Shown piece by piece: positions 27,606 to 42,600 of a stretch of 64,000 bases of DNA. This DNA comes from Eonycteris spelaea (lineage: Eukaryota > Chordata > Mammalia > Chiroptera > Pteropodidae), in the NCBI GenBank assembly GCA_003508835.1, contig PUFA01000181.1, positions 2,790,001 to 2,854,000 on the forward strand. Direction: 5' to 3'. The notes below the pieces were generated by a model. The model was not told where the DNA came from. It did not search any database and was given only the letters and a program-made list of their open reading frames with translations. A program made the translations under genes and the position numbers. The stretch's first letter is position 1. Each line of letters starts with the position of its first letter.

Positions 27606-29587
27606 GTATCCTACATGACTAGCTTTCCTCACAAAAGCATGTAAAGTTGCAAAACGATGTGTTTTCGAGCCTCATTTCTGGTACCAGCTGCCAGAAAGCT
27701 GATCCTTAACTGGGGCTCTGACCAGAGCTTGGCTTGATGGTTGGGAGTCACTGCCAGGATGAAGGAGCCGTGCTTCCTAATATGAGTATGTTGTATCCCT
27801 TTGCTATGTGGGGCAGAAAAATGTTAAGAACTCTGACTTCGGGAATTGTTTTAATTCTTAGAGGGATCTTAATGAAGTGGTCATAACCAAGTTGTGTATT
27901 ATAATGTAAACTGCCTTTGGGTCCATATTCGATTGTTCCTGCAGATTGAAATGCCTACATTCCAAGAAGACAGTTTTTGAAGTTATATACATAGCTCACA
28001 CTGAGCATTAGTCAGGCCCAGTATCAGACATCAGGCAGTTCACATGCACTTTCACTGGCTGTAGAATCTTAACCCCTCCTGGGCCAAGAGTTGCCAGTAC
28101 TCTCTGACAAGAATTGGCTCTGGTATTTGAGTTTAGTTGCAGCTTCTTTTTCAATGTTTGTATGTAGTGACTCTGTGCTCATCTTGATCTAAATCTGTAC
28201 TCTGCCAGCGGTTTAATATTTAAATTATTTATTTATACTTTGTGCTGCCCTAGAATAACAATTCCTGCTTTATTTTCATATTATACAGTATGGTTTTTAT
28301 TCCTTACTGCCTCATTTTGCAGTACGCCCTTATCCATCATTGTCATCAGCTGCAACTTACAATGCTGTTATACAGCACCTTCAGAGCTAAGCATTGGACA
28401 GATCTGTGTTGTCCTGTCATAGGAACAGCCACGCTTCGGGTCCCCTTGTCATTCAGTTTCTCTCTTAGATCTAAAGGTACACAATATATAATAAAAAATC
28501 CGGCCTAAAAAGTACCCAAACTTTTAAGTCATGCTTTGAATCTGAACCTTACCTGGAAATACAGAAAAACTCTTTAGGCATTCTAGGAGACTTACTTTCT
28601 GTTCTTTAGATTAAGGGCTCATCCAAGCTCTTTAAACATCCACATGATTATTTTGCCTCTTTTGATCTGAGACATTGGAAATTCCCAGAAGTTGCTGACC
28701 TGGCTCTGAATTCAGAGTATACACAGAGGAAATTTTTCACCCCAAAAAAGGATCCAGCTCATTTTTTTTCCGTGAGAATTGAAAATCAAAACAAAGAGCA
28801 ACAGCATAAAGCCCCAGCACATGAACTAGCCCTTGCTGCATTTACTTATCAGTGATTTATTTCGAATGCCCTTTGTTCACTTACTTTTCCTTTGTACTGA
28901 ATTTGATGGCTTAGACAAGGACTTGACAAACCTACAGGCCAGATCCTGTTGTAAATAACGTTTTCTTGGAACACAGCCACATGTTTTTATTTACATATTG
29001 TCTGTGAATGCTTTGCTCACAGGGCAGAGTTGAGTAGCTCCAAAGAGGCTACTCAAATGACCAAATAGCTTGTAAAGCCTAAAATATTTACTGTTTGGCT
29101 TTTTACAGAAAAAAAGTCCACTGACCCCTGGCCTAGACAAAGATAAAGGTGAATCTAGGCCCTAGAAATCACTGCTGTTGTTTTCAGTGTGGGAGGATGT
29201 TTGACCATAGCTGCATTAGATTTTACTGCATTACTCTGTACTTCCTAGATCTGTTATCTTTGGAGGGTCAGAGGAATAAGAATAAGTCTTTGTCTCTTGA
29301 AGTCTTTGTCTTTACACTATTCGGTTTTAATTAATTAAGTCTAATTTAGAATTCACTCTTTTATTGTTAAGGACTTATATGCTTTAGAATTTGGTTAATT
29401 ACCGTCATGAGTTTTACGGTTAGCAAAAGTGATTTCTAAAACTATAGAATGATTTACTCCCTGTAATCACGTTGCGATTGGAATATATAAATACTTCTAT
29501 ATAAGGGCGTGCTTTGGGCTGCCTCTAAGTCCAGTCCTAAATGTAGGCCTGGTGCTCAGTGTCTCATATCACTGTTTTCTCCTGAAG
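27606..29587 (+). other. RPA1: RPA1 intron 13
   Basis: A 2-kb intron with one hAT-type element (28915-29130). The remainder is unassigned unique sequence. Confidence 0.9.
28915..29130. mobile_element. Non-autonomous hAT-Charlie-type DNA transposon (MER-type)
   Basis: Contains 'gttttcttggaacacagcca catg', 'cagggcagagttgagtagct', 'aaagcctaaaatatttactg' and a right end 'agtccactgacccctgg', the layout of an ancient mammalian hAT MITE whose termini resemble CAGGGGTC. The exact MER name is not certain. Confidence 0.7.
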
Positions 29588-29764
29588 GCAGACTATTTTA
29601 GCTCTGTGGCAACAGTGGTATATCTTCGCAAAGAGAACTCTATGTATCAGGCCTGCCCAACTCAGGACTGCAATAAGAAAGTGATTGATCAACAGAATGG
29701 ATTGTACCGCTGTGAGAAGTGTGACCGTGAATTTCCGAATTTCAAGTACCGCATGATCCTGTCA
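29588..29764 (+). CDS. RPA1: RPA1 exon 14: zinc-finger part of DBD-C
   Basis: 177 bp (59 codons), donor CTGTCA/gtaagt. It encodes [36 protein letters not shown] and [18 protein letters not shown], human residues about 459-517. The four zinc ligands C481, C486, C500 and C503 are all present, spaced C-x4-C-x13-C-x2-C. The start is set at the first AG of a tandem pair (gaag/gcag/ACTAT), because only this one keeps the frame; the first residue is then Ala where human has Pro. The downstream AG would delete four bases and shift the frame. Confidence 0.96.
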
Positions 29765-31955
29765 GTAAGTAGAATGGGTAGATGCGAACCTCTGTGGTGG
29801 TCGAGTCCCTACCAAGTGCCAGGCACTATAGAAACAGCGAAAACAAGACCACTTGGGGCAGGAAGCCTGCAGAGGAGTAAGTGCTAAAGAGCTTGTTATT
29901 GTTTCATAAATACAAAAGTAAGGAGACTTTCAATTGAATAGCAGTCTTTTTGCTCCTACTAAAAGCTTTTTTCATACCAGAAAGTTGCATTTAGATACCC
30001 AGCTGATGTCAGTCTGCTGCGCGTGTAGTACAGTACAACATTGGTGGCACTTGCCTGCTAACTGTGATGAAGATTAATTAATTTGAAATAGCATTTCCGG
30101 AGAGTAGTAATTATATAGCCGATGCCTATACTTAGTTATTTTTCTTGTGGATAATCTGTTCCTCTAGCCTTAGGAAAGCTGGCTTCGGAGGAACGTGACT
30201 GCATGCTGATGTGGGATTGTAGCTTGTTTGCATAGTAGAATTGCTTTTTTAAAGGTTTTACAAACCTTTAAGATGAAGGGTGTATTTTTTTTAAAAGTTA
30301 TAATACCGAATGATAATAAAGGTACAAGGAAATAGGCACTCTATATTTTCTAGAAGATGATTTGGCAGTAGTGTACGGAAGCCTTAACAATATTTATATT
30401 TTCTGGCACAGTAAACACGTGGAAGGAATTTCATCCAAAGAAGTCGAGATGTTACATCTCTATAAAATTATAAAATTGTCTTTAACCTTGTTTATTTTGA
30501 AAACCTGGGCACAACTTAAACATCCTTAATATTCTACTGGTTAATTCCTTTATTAAATATCCGTAGAGTGGAATACCATGAAGGCATTAGAAATTGCTGT
30601 TTGATAGTTTTCACAGTTAAAATATTTGAAAACCATTGTTAATGAAGACTATTAAATGACATAAATAAATGTTCAGTCATTATTAATTGAAAATAGCAGA
30701 TTTAAAATGGCATATTTTATATAGTCTTGAGGTATGTATACAGACCAAAAAAACAAAAAACAACCCGGAGGATAGATACTAGACTGTTGATAATGGTTAT
30801 TTCTCGTTGATTTGTCTTCTGTATATTTTCCTGCAGTGAATACTTTTTTTGTAATAGGAAATTTTTTAAAATCTTTTCAGATAAAAAAATAAAAGATTCC
30901 ACTTACCCTTTCTACATTCTGATTGCTCCTTAAAATGTTAGTTCAGCAGGAAAGTTATATATTTGAGCTTCTTATTTTCTGTGAACTGTGAACTGATTGA
31001 ACTATAATGAAGAAAATGGTTCGGGTAGTTTTATTTCATCAGCCTTTCTGTTACACTTCTAAGTGGAATCTCCGGCACACCAGTTCCATGTAACGCTTAC
31101 CCGTGTGTCTGTCGTTGCTGTTTTCACCCTGGAAAGTGGATGCCCTTAGCCTCTAGGAGGATAGCATGGGCGGAACTGTTGGTATGAGCCCCAGTGTGCG
31201 ATATACTCCCTTTTTTTGTGAGTGTTTTAACTTCTTTTGTCCCCTTATTTTTTATCATAGCTTTGTATAAAAAAAGCCCTATGTATATGCAAAGTGAAAA
31301 TGTGAAATCATCAAAATGATGCTTAAAAAAAAAAAAACAACTCTGCACCCTTATTTCTACTAAACCTTTTACTTTTCTCTTTTAGTAACTGGATTTTTGT
31401 GACCCACTTTTTTCCTTGACTTCCCTATTTAATTTTACACCGTGGTCCTATTGGACACGCTATTGATCATTTCTGTGCTAGGTAAATTTAGTGTCCAGCT
31501 CAGGCTTTTAAATCATCTGGGATGTAGTGGTGACTGAGGGCTTATTCCATGGAGCTCCTCTTAGTGGCTGAAGGATTTACAATTTAAGATGCAGAGACCT
31601 TGCTGTGACTCATTGAAGGCACACATTCAAACCTTTAGTCCAGAGGCCATTGAAGGGACTCTAATCTGGTGTGTCTGGATTCTGCATCTAAAGGAGAGTT
31701 TAGTTGGGCTGTATCTCCATTGAGATCTGAATTCAAACTTCCACAGCATATTGTTTTCCTGCGGTGATCCAGACTTACCTTAAAATTTTTTTTCCATACC
31801 TTTTTCACATTCTTTGGAAAGAATATATATATAGTGGTAATAGTTTTTTCCCTGGTGAATATTTTAATGAGTGGAAAAGTTAATCTCCCCATCTCCTGAG
31901 TGTGTCTTCCTTTTATTATTTCTTTGCTGAAATAATGTAGAGTTGTCTTTTTTAG
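29765..31955 (+). other. RPA1: RPA1 intron 14
   Basis: A 2.2-kb intron. An L1M 3' UTR occupies about 30290-30900, and a MIR/L2-like scrap ('accaagtgccaggcactata') lies at about 29810-29835. The rest is unassigned. Confidence 0.9.
30290..30900 (+). mobile_element. L1M 3' UTR fragment
   Basis: Matches the progression 'acatccttaatattctactg', 'gtagagtggaataccatgaa', 'attaaatgacataaataaat' and 'gataatggttatttctcg', ending 'ataaaaaaataaaagattcc', the sense 3' UTR and A-rich end of an old L1M element. Confidence 0.6.
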
Positions 31956-34047
<2,092 letters not shown>

Positions 34048-34134
34048 AATGAACAGGCATTTGAAGAAATTTTCCAGAATGCCAACTTTCGATCTTTCAT
34101 ATTCAAGATCAGGGTCAAACTAGAGACCTTCAAT
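34048..34134 (+). CDS. RPA1: RPA1 exon 16: DBD-C
   Basis: 87 bp (29 codons), acceptor tttgcag, donor TTCAAT/gtaagt. It encodes [19 protein letters not shown] and [10 protein letters not shown], human residues about 554-582. The K-I for R-V and F for Y exchanges are conservative. Confidence 0.98.
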
Positions 34135-34224
34135 GTAAGTAAGGTCACCCAGGCTGCAGAAGGGTTGACAGTGGGAAACTGCTGTGTGCCATCCACAAGG
34201 ACATTAATTACAACAGCTGATTAC

Positions 34225-34440
34225 AATATTATCTGTCAATGAATTGCTTATTGTGCCAGACCCAGTGCCAGCACCCTGTGTGTATTACTCATTGAATCTT
34301 CCCAACACTGAGATACCATTATTATCCTTGCTTTCAGTTGAAGAAATGGACGTTAAGTGTTTTGTCCAGTGTCAGGCATCTAGAGGGAAAAATGCTGTAT
34401 GGCCTTTTGAGTTAAAACCTAGGGTTTTCTGTTTGTGTAC
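34225..34440 (-). mobile_element. MIR fragment, antisense
   Basis: Follows the reverse-complement MIR order: 'ttattgtgccagacccagtg', 'gtattactcattgaatcttc', 'gataccattattatccttgc', 'gttgaagaaatggacgttaa'. Confidence 0.7.
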
Positions 34441-34584
34441 TGACAAAGAATGGTAATGTATCTAGTGGACTCATATCTTCCACAAGGTTTGGGTTCTGAA
34501 TCAGTATATGAAACAAAAACCACATGTAGTTACAACTACCTTGAAAATTCCTATATTGCCCACAATATCAACATTTGTATAGTC

Positions 34585-34815
34585 ATAATAAAATGGTATT
34601 TATTGAGCACTTACTGTCTGCCCAATACTGTTTTGCATCCTTTACTTTCCATATATCATCTCACTTGATCCTGACAATAAACCTATATGTAGGAACTATT
34701 GTTATCTCCACCATTCTACCGTTGAAAAATGTTGGCATACAGAGAATAGTAACTTGCCTAAAGTCATATGCTAGCAAGTGACAGAGCGAAGTTAAGAGCT
34801 TTATTTGTTTAACCA
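34585..34815 (-). mobile_element. MIR SINE, antisense
   Basis: Clear reverse-complement MIR: 'tatttattgagcacttactg', 'catatatcatctcacttgat', 'gtaggaactattgttatctc', 'agtaacttgcctaaagtcat', 'gctagcaagtgacagagcg'. Confidence 0.88.
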
Positions 34816-35274
34816 TGCTTAGAAATATGACCAAGCTGAGTACTTACTGAGCACGTGTAAGTGTGTGAGCCCCAGAGCCAGACTCTGCAACCTTTCTGGA
34901 CATCACCCCATTTTGCTCCTAAAGACACTGTTCAGTTGTAATGAATGAGTGAGGAGGGAGAATTCTGAGAGTACCTCTACTTGTTTCAAGGTTAACTCGT
35001 TCTGTTTTATCATTAGACTTTTATCTAATAATGGTGATAGATGTGTTTATTTTTGTAAGCATTAAATGAGATAGGGAGCCACATATCTGTGATACAGTAT
35101 CTGAGTGCTGTGGAGTTAGGGAGCGATTTGAAGGGTCATTCAGTCCCCTTGTGGTATGGACAAGGAAGGTGAAGTGCAGAGAGGTTGCCTCTGGCGGACC
35201 TGAGATGGAATCCAAACCAGGTCTTCCTCCTTTGTCGCAGGTGCTTTTGTCTTTCACACCACGCTCAGTTTTTA

Positions 35275-35395
35275 GCTCTAACTGTGTGGCTTTAGGCAAG
35301 TCAGTTATCTTCTCTGGGTTCCTATTTCCCCTCTGTAAAGAGAATAAATTGAACTTGATAAGCCCTCAAAGGTCCATCCCATTTGGAATTCTAGG
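35275..35395 (+). mobile_element. MIR fragment
   Basis: The core 'aactgtgtggctttaggcaa gtcagttatcttctctgggt' followed by 'cccctctgtaaagagaataa' is MIR-like, in sense orientation. Confidence 0.65.
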
Positions 35396-35660
35396 TTTCT
35401 GAATGTTTGGGAACACTGGGAAAGGATGAAAGGGGCCTGTGTCGAAAGAGGCTTCCGTTCACTTTCCCAGCCCCAGAAATTCTGGACTTGGCTCTGACTC
35501 ACAACTTTTTCTTTATTGGAATTACTGAACTCTGAATCCAGCATGTGTTTGTGTTTTCTCTTGCTGGCATCATTGAAGCCACTGAAGCAAAGAGGGTTGT
35601 AACCACTGCTCCATGCCAGGGGCCTGCCTTCATTCACAAACTGTTTTTCTCTTCACAAAG

Positions 35661-35765
35661 GATGAGTCTCGAATTAAGGCCGTTGTGATGGATGTGAAGC
35701 CTGTGGACTTCAGAGAATATGGCAGAAGGCTGATCATGAACATCAGGAAAAACGCACTGATATGA
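35661..35765 (+). CDS. RPA1: RPA1 exon 17: C-terminus and stop
   Basis: 105 bp including the TGA at 35763-35765, acceptor cacaaag. It encodes [20 protein letters not shown] and [14 protein letters not shown], human residues about 583-616. This C-terminal helix takes part in the RPA70-RPA32-RPA14 trimer core. The reading frame and length match the family's normal end. Confidence 0.98.
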   Translation, partial: DESRIKAVVMDVKPVDFREYGRRLIMNIRKNALI

Positions 35766-36665
35766 AAGGATTAATGGTGATTGGGCAGAAGTTTGAAAAT
35801 GAAGAGCTGAAAGGAAATCGACGACTTCTCACCCCTGTGTGACAGTTTCACATTAACTACATAGTGCTTAGTGCCTCTTTATGTTGGGCTAAGCAGTTTC
35901 CTCTTACATGCAACCTGGAACCCATTGGTAGGCAAAGGACAATATGCTCCGATGGCTGTGGTGTAAACTCTCAGACCTAAGGGGTCAGCTGTCCAGTAGT
36001 GTGGTGCCAGTCACTCCCTCTGTCTTCAGGCTTTTGTCAGTTTTATTAAGATTTCATTGTCTTCCAGCAGAAATTATGTCACAAGTAATTGACCCTAAAT
36101 CTATAGACAGTAACATAAGTTATGTAGCTAGTGTTTCTCTTCTCTAGGTGTGACACCTTTGCAGCTTGGGTTCCTTCTCAGGGGGCAGAGCGGAGACGTG
36201 GCCGTGTGGAGCATGGGCGTTTTAGTAAGCATGTCTTCCTAGAATTCAAAGGCTCTGTCTTGCTAGAGGTGCCACATAGTTGCTAATGCTTGGAATGGCA
36301 ATAGGGTAGAATTATTAATCAAAAACATATCTTTTATATCTGAAGACTATCCTTCCTTCAGGGTTTAATAGACCGAGTCAGATGAGTCTGATATTAATCA
36401 AAATCGTCTCTTCTGAGGCAGGCGATAAGCATCGACTCGCTGTCCCCTAGGGACTTCCAGGCAACTACAAAGCATCGCTTCAGTTTTTCACTTCAGTTAA
36501 TGTTGTGCTTTAGTTGGTGAACGCATACTCTTTCTACCTGTACCTGTTTTTTGCATGTGTGTTTCATTCCTTGATTGACGCTGTATTAAATAGGGATTTT
36601 GAAGGGAGAAGCCCTTTGTTTCCCTTGCTTTGTTTTAATAAACAGTGTATTCTTTGCTTATGAAC
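35766..36665 (+). other. RPA1: RPA1 3' UTR (proximal form)
   Basis: Follows the stop directly and ends near the AATAAA at 36637-36642. It contains no other gene. Longer forms using the signals near 36725 or 38086 are possible. Confidence 0.7.
36637..36642 (+). terminator. RPA1: Candidate RPA1 polyadenylation signal
   Basis: AATAAA 870 bp after the stop, followed within 20 bases by a T/G-rich stretch (gtgtattctttgctt). It is the best-formed signal of those downstream. Confidence 0.6.
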
Positions 36666-39600
36666 GCTACTTTCTTTGAATGCAGAGAGTTCTTGTACCT
36701 GGAAAGCAATTAATTAGCCTCCATAATAAATGTTCACTTGGGGGAGATGTTAACTCATTACAAACTCAAAGATTATTAGTCCAAGGCACAGAGATCATTC
36801 TTCCTAATGTTTGCAACCCTGAAATGCCCTAAACTGCATCTTTAAAAGAATGAAAACACTGAAAACAAAAAGCCATTGTGCCCAAGAATGCTGATGATCT
36901 GGCACTTCGGATTTTATTGATGTTTACACAGCAGTCTAACACCAACCAGGCTTTGAAATGTATACAGACAGTGAGCTGGTAAGAAAACAGTAATTATGCT
37001 ACTGGGCTTTTCAGTCAGCACGAGCATGCTTGCTCTCTGTGTGTTCCTAATCATATTAATTATCTATCTAGTCGCTGCAACCCACCGCTTGGCGTTTGCT
37101 GCACACTCCTCTCCGAGTATCCAGGCAGCGTTGCAGTCAGCCTACAGCAGTAGGACCTGGTTTTTTATTCGGGGAAGGGCAGCGTGTGGAGGCCCTTTGT
37201 GGAGCTGTAGAGTAATGATATCCTGTCTGTTTCATTCTTAGCTGCCCTCTTGGGAGGAGCCAGCCGGCTCGAGCCAGGATGGCCCCCACTGTTCAGAACA
37301 GACAAAAAAGTCTTTTTCTCAGGCCCATTAATTGGACACTTTCTCATCTCAGAAGACGGTCACTGGGCTGCACTAGATTCTCTGGCCAAGGCCTCAGTGA
37401 TTTTTGTGAAAGTTCTTTACTGTCTGACCTTGCTTATAAAGCACTGACTAGAAAATTACAGTCTTCAGCACTATTCTGGACTGACAAATTGGGGTTGGAA
37501 GTGGTAATCTAGCTTTCAGTCCAGTAACCAGTCTTTTATATCTACCACTCACAGCATTCCCTGTCTCCCCACACGTCTTGTATATACCCCATGAAGAGAA
37601 CCGACTAGCAGTGTTACTGTGACACATCTCAAGAGATTATCAGTCACCTTGCATTCTCAATGACCATATGATAAAGCCACATCTTCATGGATGTGGTTAG
37701 ATATCTATGGGGTGGGGAAGGGGCGGTGTTCTGGTGGAGGCAGCTCCCTCTAAGGAGGCTATTAGCAGATTTCCCTACTAAAAATCAGATCACCGGTAGA
37801 GGAGCATCAGAAATTGGCTCCGCTGTTATGCTTTTAAGAGATTTAGGTCCCGGAGGATTGCCGAAATAGATTCTGGCCCACGGTTCTTAGAATTCTCTTG
37901 GACATAGTTTGCCTCAAAAGGCTGTTCCTGTTGTTCTGTTTCTCATCTTTCACTTAGAGATCAATGTTTATTTTGTGTACACCATGACATCAGCATTGAG
38001 CAATTAAGAAAAAATCTAATCATTTCGCCTTTATTTTAAATGGTTCTTGGATTCCCTCCATTCTCATTGTGAAGAAGACAAAAAAAATAAAGGGGTAATA
38101 ATCTGATTTCTGTCCATATTTTTAGTGTTTTATGCTTTCCATTAAAGCCTTGCTAATCTCTAGTGTGCTGTTCTGACTTTTTTGAACTGCAGGGTCAAAA
38201 AATTTTCCCTCCCCCACTTTTTTTCCCTGAGTGACCTATCTTCGAAAAGGATAAATAATATTGATCGTGGTATTTAATACACTAATGAAACCCATGGTTA
38301 TTGACTACATAATTAATATACTGTCTAAAAGTGAAGTTTGGCAGCCCAGTATATAAAGGCTTCTATTGGCTTGTGTTTATTTGCGATATGCCTTCCAAGT
38401 TTTTATTTATAGCAAATGAAACAGGGTATTGGGTCTCCTTTCCTTCTTTTCACTTGTTAGAAGGCCACTACCTTCCCTCCCCCCAGTAAATTGATTGTTT
38501 CCTTATTTCAAAGAGAAGATTTCTTCCTTACCCTCACCCTCCACACCTTTTTATGTGGTTTGTAGCTCTTAGATTTATAATCCACTCTGTTGGTAGAGTT
38601 CTGGCTTTTATAAACATTTTATGAGTGAGTATCTTATTAAGCTGATGTTAAATATTGTTAATGTCTATTAAAAAGGAAAAGGAAAGGAATGGGGACCATT
38701 GGACCATTGATTATTTTACAAGTAATCCACGTTCATGGTAGAAAAGTAACTAGCAATAAGAAAAAAATTACCCATAATCCTAGCAGTCAGCAAGAAGCAT
38801 TTGTGTAGCTGACTGCTTTTTTATATGCATATATGCCTGTAAGTACAGTTTTAATAAAAAATGGGATTATACTATGCATACTTTTCTCCTAGCATGGACG
38901 TCTCTTCTATTCCAATAAAAATAGATCTGCATAATTTTAATTGGTATTTGGCTATATGGATGTGTAAATTTATTGAGCCAATTCACTTTTCGCTGGATGC
39001 TTATACTTTCTAATTGTTATCCTAAGCTCAGCTTTTGATGGGCCCAAAGCATTTATCCTTTGTGGCACTGCGAAAATATATGCCTCCTTTCTTGTTCTCT
39101 TAGATTCTCTGATTGCTTTGCCTTTGCCTTAGTCTAGTGATAATTCCTGTGACTCTATACTATTAAGGGCTGTAATTTGAGCAAGCCCTAGAATCCTCTG
39201 GAGCAAAAGCAGGTAGACTGATGTAGGGAGAGATGGGACAAAAAGGCTTTAGAGCCATATGTAGGTGGTTCATCTCACCTACCACACAATGGGTTGTGCC
39301 TACGAAGAGGCCTAAACCCTCTTGTTTTCTGCTAGTGTGGCAGAAATGACCTCGAGAACACATTTGACTTGCTTTAGAAACCTAATTTTTTTTTTAACTG
39401 AATCTACGAGTTAATAATGATTACTGAATCTTTTCATTACATTTGTGTTGGTGGTTTTAATTTGTTGAGAAAAGTGTGTAGTGGTTGTCTTCATGATGAC
39501 CTGTTCTATTCTCTTTCTAGGTGACTTTAATCTAGATACCTTGTCTCCAAGAACTGTAGTCTATTTGGAGCAAGGATTGGAGCTAGGTAGTAATATCACA

Positions 39601-42600
39601 AGTCAAATTAAAATTCAGTAGATGGGGAGATCACCAACTGGAACCATCAAGAAAAATTTCTCAAAGAATTGGGTGATTTAAGACACAAATTATAGCCTTC
39701 ATTTAGGTCAAGGGCTGTCTGATCTACGTGGAAAAATGTGCAACACCTGATAATATTCATTCCATATTTACCATTGACGATGAAGCTATATGGATGCCAT
39801 GGAAGTTAGGTAAACTGCACCAAAAGAAACTGGGTTCCTCGTGTGAATAATGTTTGGCCATGGGTGATATAAAAGGTCTTGCATTTCTCTATTGCCAACC
39901 CCTAACTCTCGCATTGGGCTTTGTCATAAGGGTTTGTGACTTGCCGGTAAACTTATGGGTGTACTTGAGACTTTGAACCAACCACCTGGCCATTTTTACA
40001 GCCTTCCAGCTTTGCCAGGCTCTTAATGTCTACCTCATTCTTTACCCCTTAGCTGTTGATAATACTCAAAATGCATAATTTTCAAGAAAACAAATTTTTT
40101 CAGCCTTGAATATATACCGCCTTGATCCCACCTGCCTCATATAAGAAATATTTATACCCAAAAGGAATCATGTAAACTTTTAATAATTGTGAGCCAGTCT
40201 TGTAAAATCATCCCTCTCCCTGGTGTATTACCCAGTTGGTAATTGGAAGTTTGTGCTGTCATTAAAAATGACAGCTTCCTCAGATAGCATTCTTGGTGCT
40301 TATAAAATGCAGATAATTCAGCCTATATTTAACTTTGTGGTGCAGCTTCTTCTCACTGGTTAGGTAACCTAGAAGCTGGTGCCTGGTAAAGCAGGAGGCT
40401 CGCTGCAGGGAGCAGCAGCTTTGTCCTCATGAATGCCGTCCCCTGAAAGAGTCAGAACAACCAGGACTTTTAAAAAATAAGCCCCAATTGGACTCTCATC
40501 TCTCCTCTCACAGTTGACAGTGCTGTTCATGTTGAAGTTTATTTATATCTTCAGTCAGCCATGGTACAGAGGTCATTCTATTGGCCTAAAATTTTAGAGT
40601 CTTCTATGTTTGCCTAGGAAAGCTGATCTCCCCAGCACCCAGCTTTGAATGCAAAGCTTGTCTTTTGTAGAAGCTTTTCTGCCTCCATAGCACCCCTACT
40701 CCCACCTCCACCACCAATTTCCTTCCCCACTATTTATTTAAAATTCGAATAGCTTTAGAAGGTGCATCTCTGTAAATGAGCTCTCCTCCTCTAATGGGTT
40801 CTCTCCAGGCAGCAAACCTTCCATAAAGGAGCCACTAATTAAGCATAAAACGGTTTGTCTTGCTTAGCCACGTTCCATGAATCTAGCAGTCAATTTAGAA
40901 GATGGCAACATCCTTCTTTATAGCTATGATTTTAATAATATTCTTTTGTCTTTCACCCAGTGGGTAGGGTGTTTGTGTATGTGTGTATGTTTCTGTTCCT
41001 GTCTTCCTCTCCATCTTTAAGAGGAAAATTCATTTCCGTGGACTTTTCTTTTTACCAAAACCTTATTAAAGTTACTCTTTAAGGATCAAACCCACACCGA
41101 GGCTTCCTGGTTGGAGAGCAGGGCTATGGGAAAAGTGTGTCGATTTGCAATAGAGGCACGCACAGGCGTTCAGGGAAGATGCCTGTCAGTCAGATGGGCC
41201 TCGTGTCGTGAGAGGCCTAAATGGCTCTCTTGTAGTCTGAGGGAGAATTGAAGGGGTTAGCAGGCTTACCGGGGCAGCATCACTCACGGGTGGATGTGCA
41301 TGCCACAGCCGCGTGCTACACATGCCTTCTAATAGAACCTTTAGCTCCCAGAGCCAGGTCTCATTTTGTGTGTGTTATTAAAGTGCGGGTGGCTAGGAAA
41401 AGCAAGCCCTCTTAATTAGAGAGCGACATTCTTGCATAGTAGTAGTGTTCTGTTCGTGGCATAATTGTCACAGCAAATTACCAGTTAGGTTAAATATTGA
41501 GCTGGTAGTTCTCAGAGCTTCAATTATTTGCTCCACCCCGCCCTCCCCACCCCCTCCTACCCTCACCATCACCTGCTATCCTGCACTTCTAACTTGATCT
41601 TCTGCCAAATGGTAGCTTTTAAGTGAGGCTTAGAGAAGATACACTTTACAGCGGGAGCAATAAATCTGGCTTTGGACGAGTTATAGGATGCCTGGAACAT
41701 CTGAATGAGGGGTGCAATTTTTGCCCGGCATGTGGGGGTGTACTGGGTCATTTACGGATCTTCTAACTCCAGCTGTAAAACTGCTAGGTCAGTCAGTATG
41801 TCTCACATGGATGTCTCTAATGTGAAAACCTATTTGGGATGCCACAAGAAATGCAAAGGAAATATAAGACTTAGTTCCTTTTCTAAATTTTAATCCGAGA
41901 GGGGAAGGCTCGCAAGATGCAAGAAAATTCATAAACAAGCAAAGTGATATAGAGCAGATGGAGTATGTGGTGTGGGGAAGGAGTTGGGTGGGAAGGAAGG
42001 GACAGAATCTGGCAGAGGCAGCACAAAATGTGCGAGTTGTAACAGTAAGAAAAATGGGTTGGCAAGGAGAAAAGAGAGGTCCATTTCAAGCCGAAGGAAT
42101 GAAATGGCGCACGCCGTCGGCACAGGAGTGGGAGAAAGCAAAGCCAGTGCAGGTGATACCAAGGGAATTGGCTTGGTTCAAGTGGTAGAGTTTTGCAGAG
42201 AAATAAATGAGGTTGCTGAACCTCAGGAGAGCGGCCTGGACCTTGCTTTTCTTGGGGCTTAATACTTAAGCCCTTAGGAATGTCAGTCTCAGCGAGTGTC
42301 CTTTGTCTTTAATTGACCTTTCAGTTGCTCCTAGAACTGGCATTCCAGCAAGCCAAGTACGGGAAAGATTGGTCCAGTGCAGCTGCTCTGCTTAGCCAAC
42401 TAAATCGCTGAGGAAATCCTGCAGGGAACGTTATTGGAGTGTTGTACACTCAATTCCTCACGAGCTTCATGCCGCGCTACTCATTTTCTTTGGACAAAGA
42501 TAGACTGGCTCCCTCTCTTGTTGATGGAATGAAAATTCTCTCTTGCATTATGGCTCATGTGATAACTTTGGTGGCGGTGGTGTGGGGATAATGAAGAGTC

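Larger units (their letters stand above)
34135..35660 (+). other. RPA1: RPA1 intron 16
   Basis: A 1.5-kb intron built largely of MIR pieces (34225-34440, 34585-34815 and 35275-35395). The sequence between them is unassigned. Confidence 0.9.
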
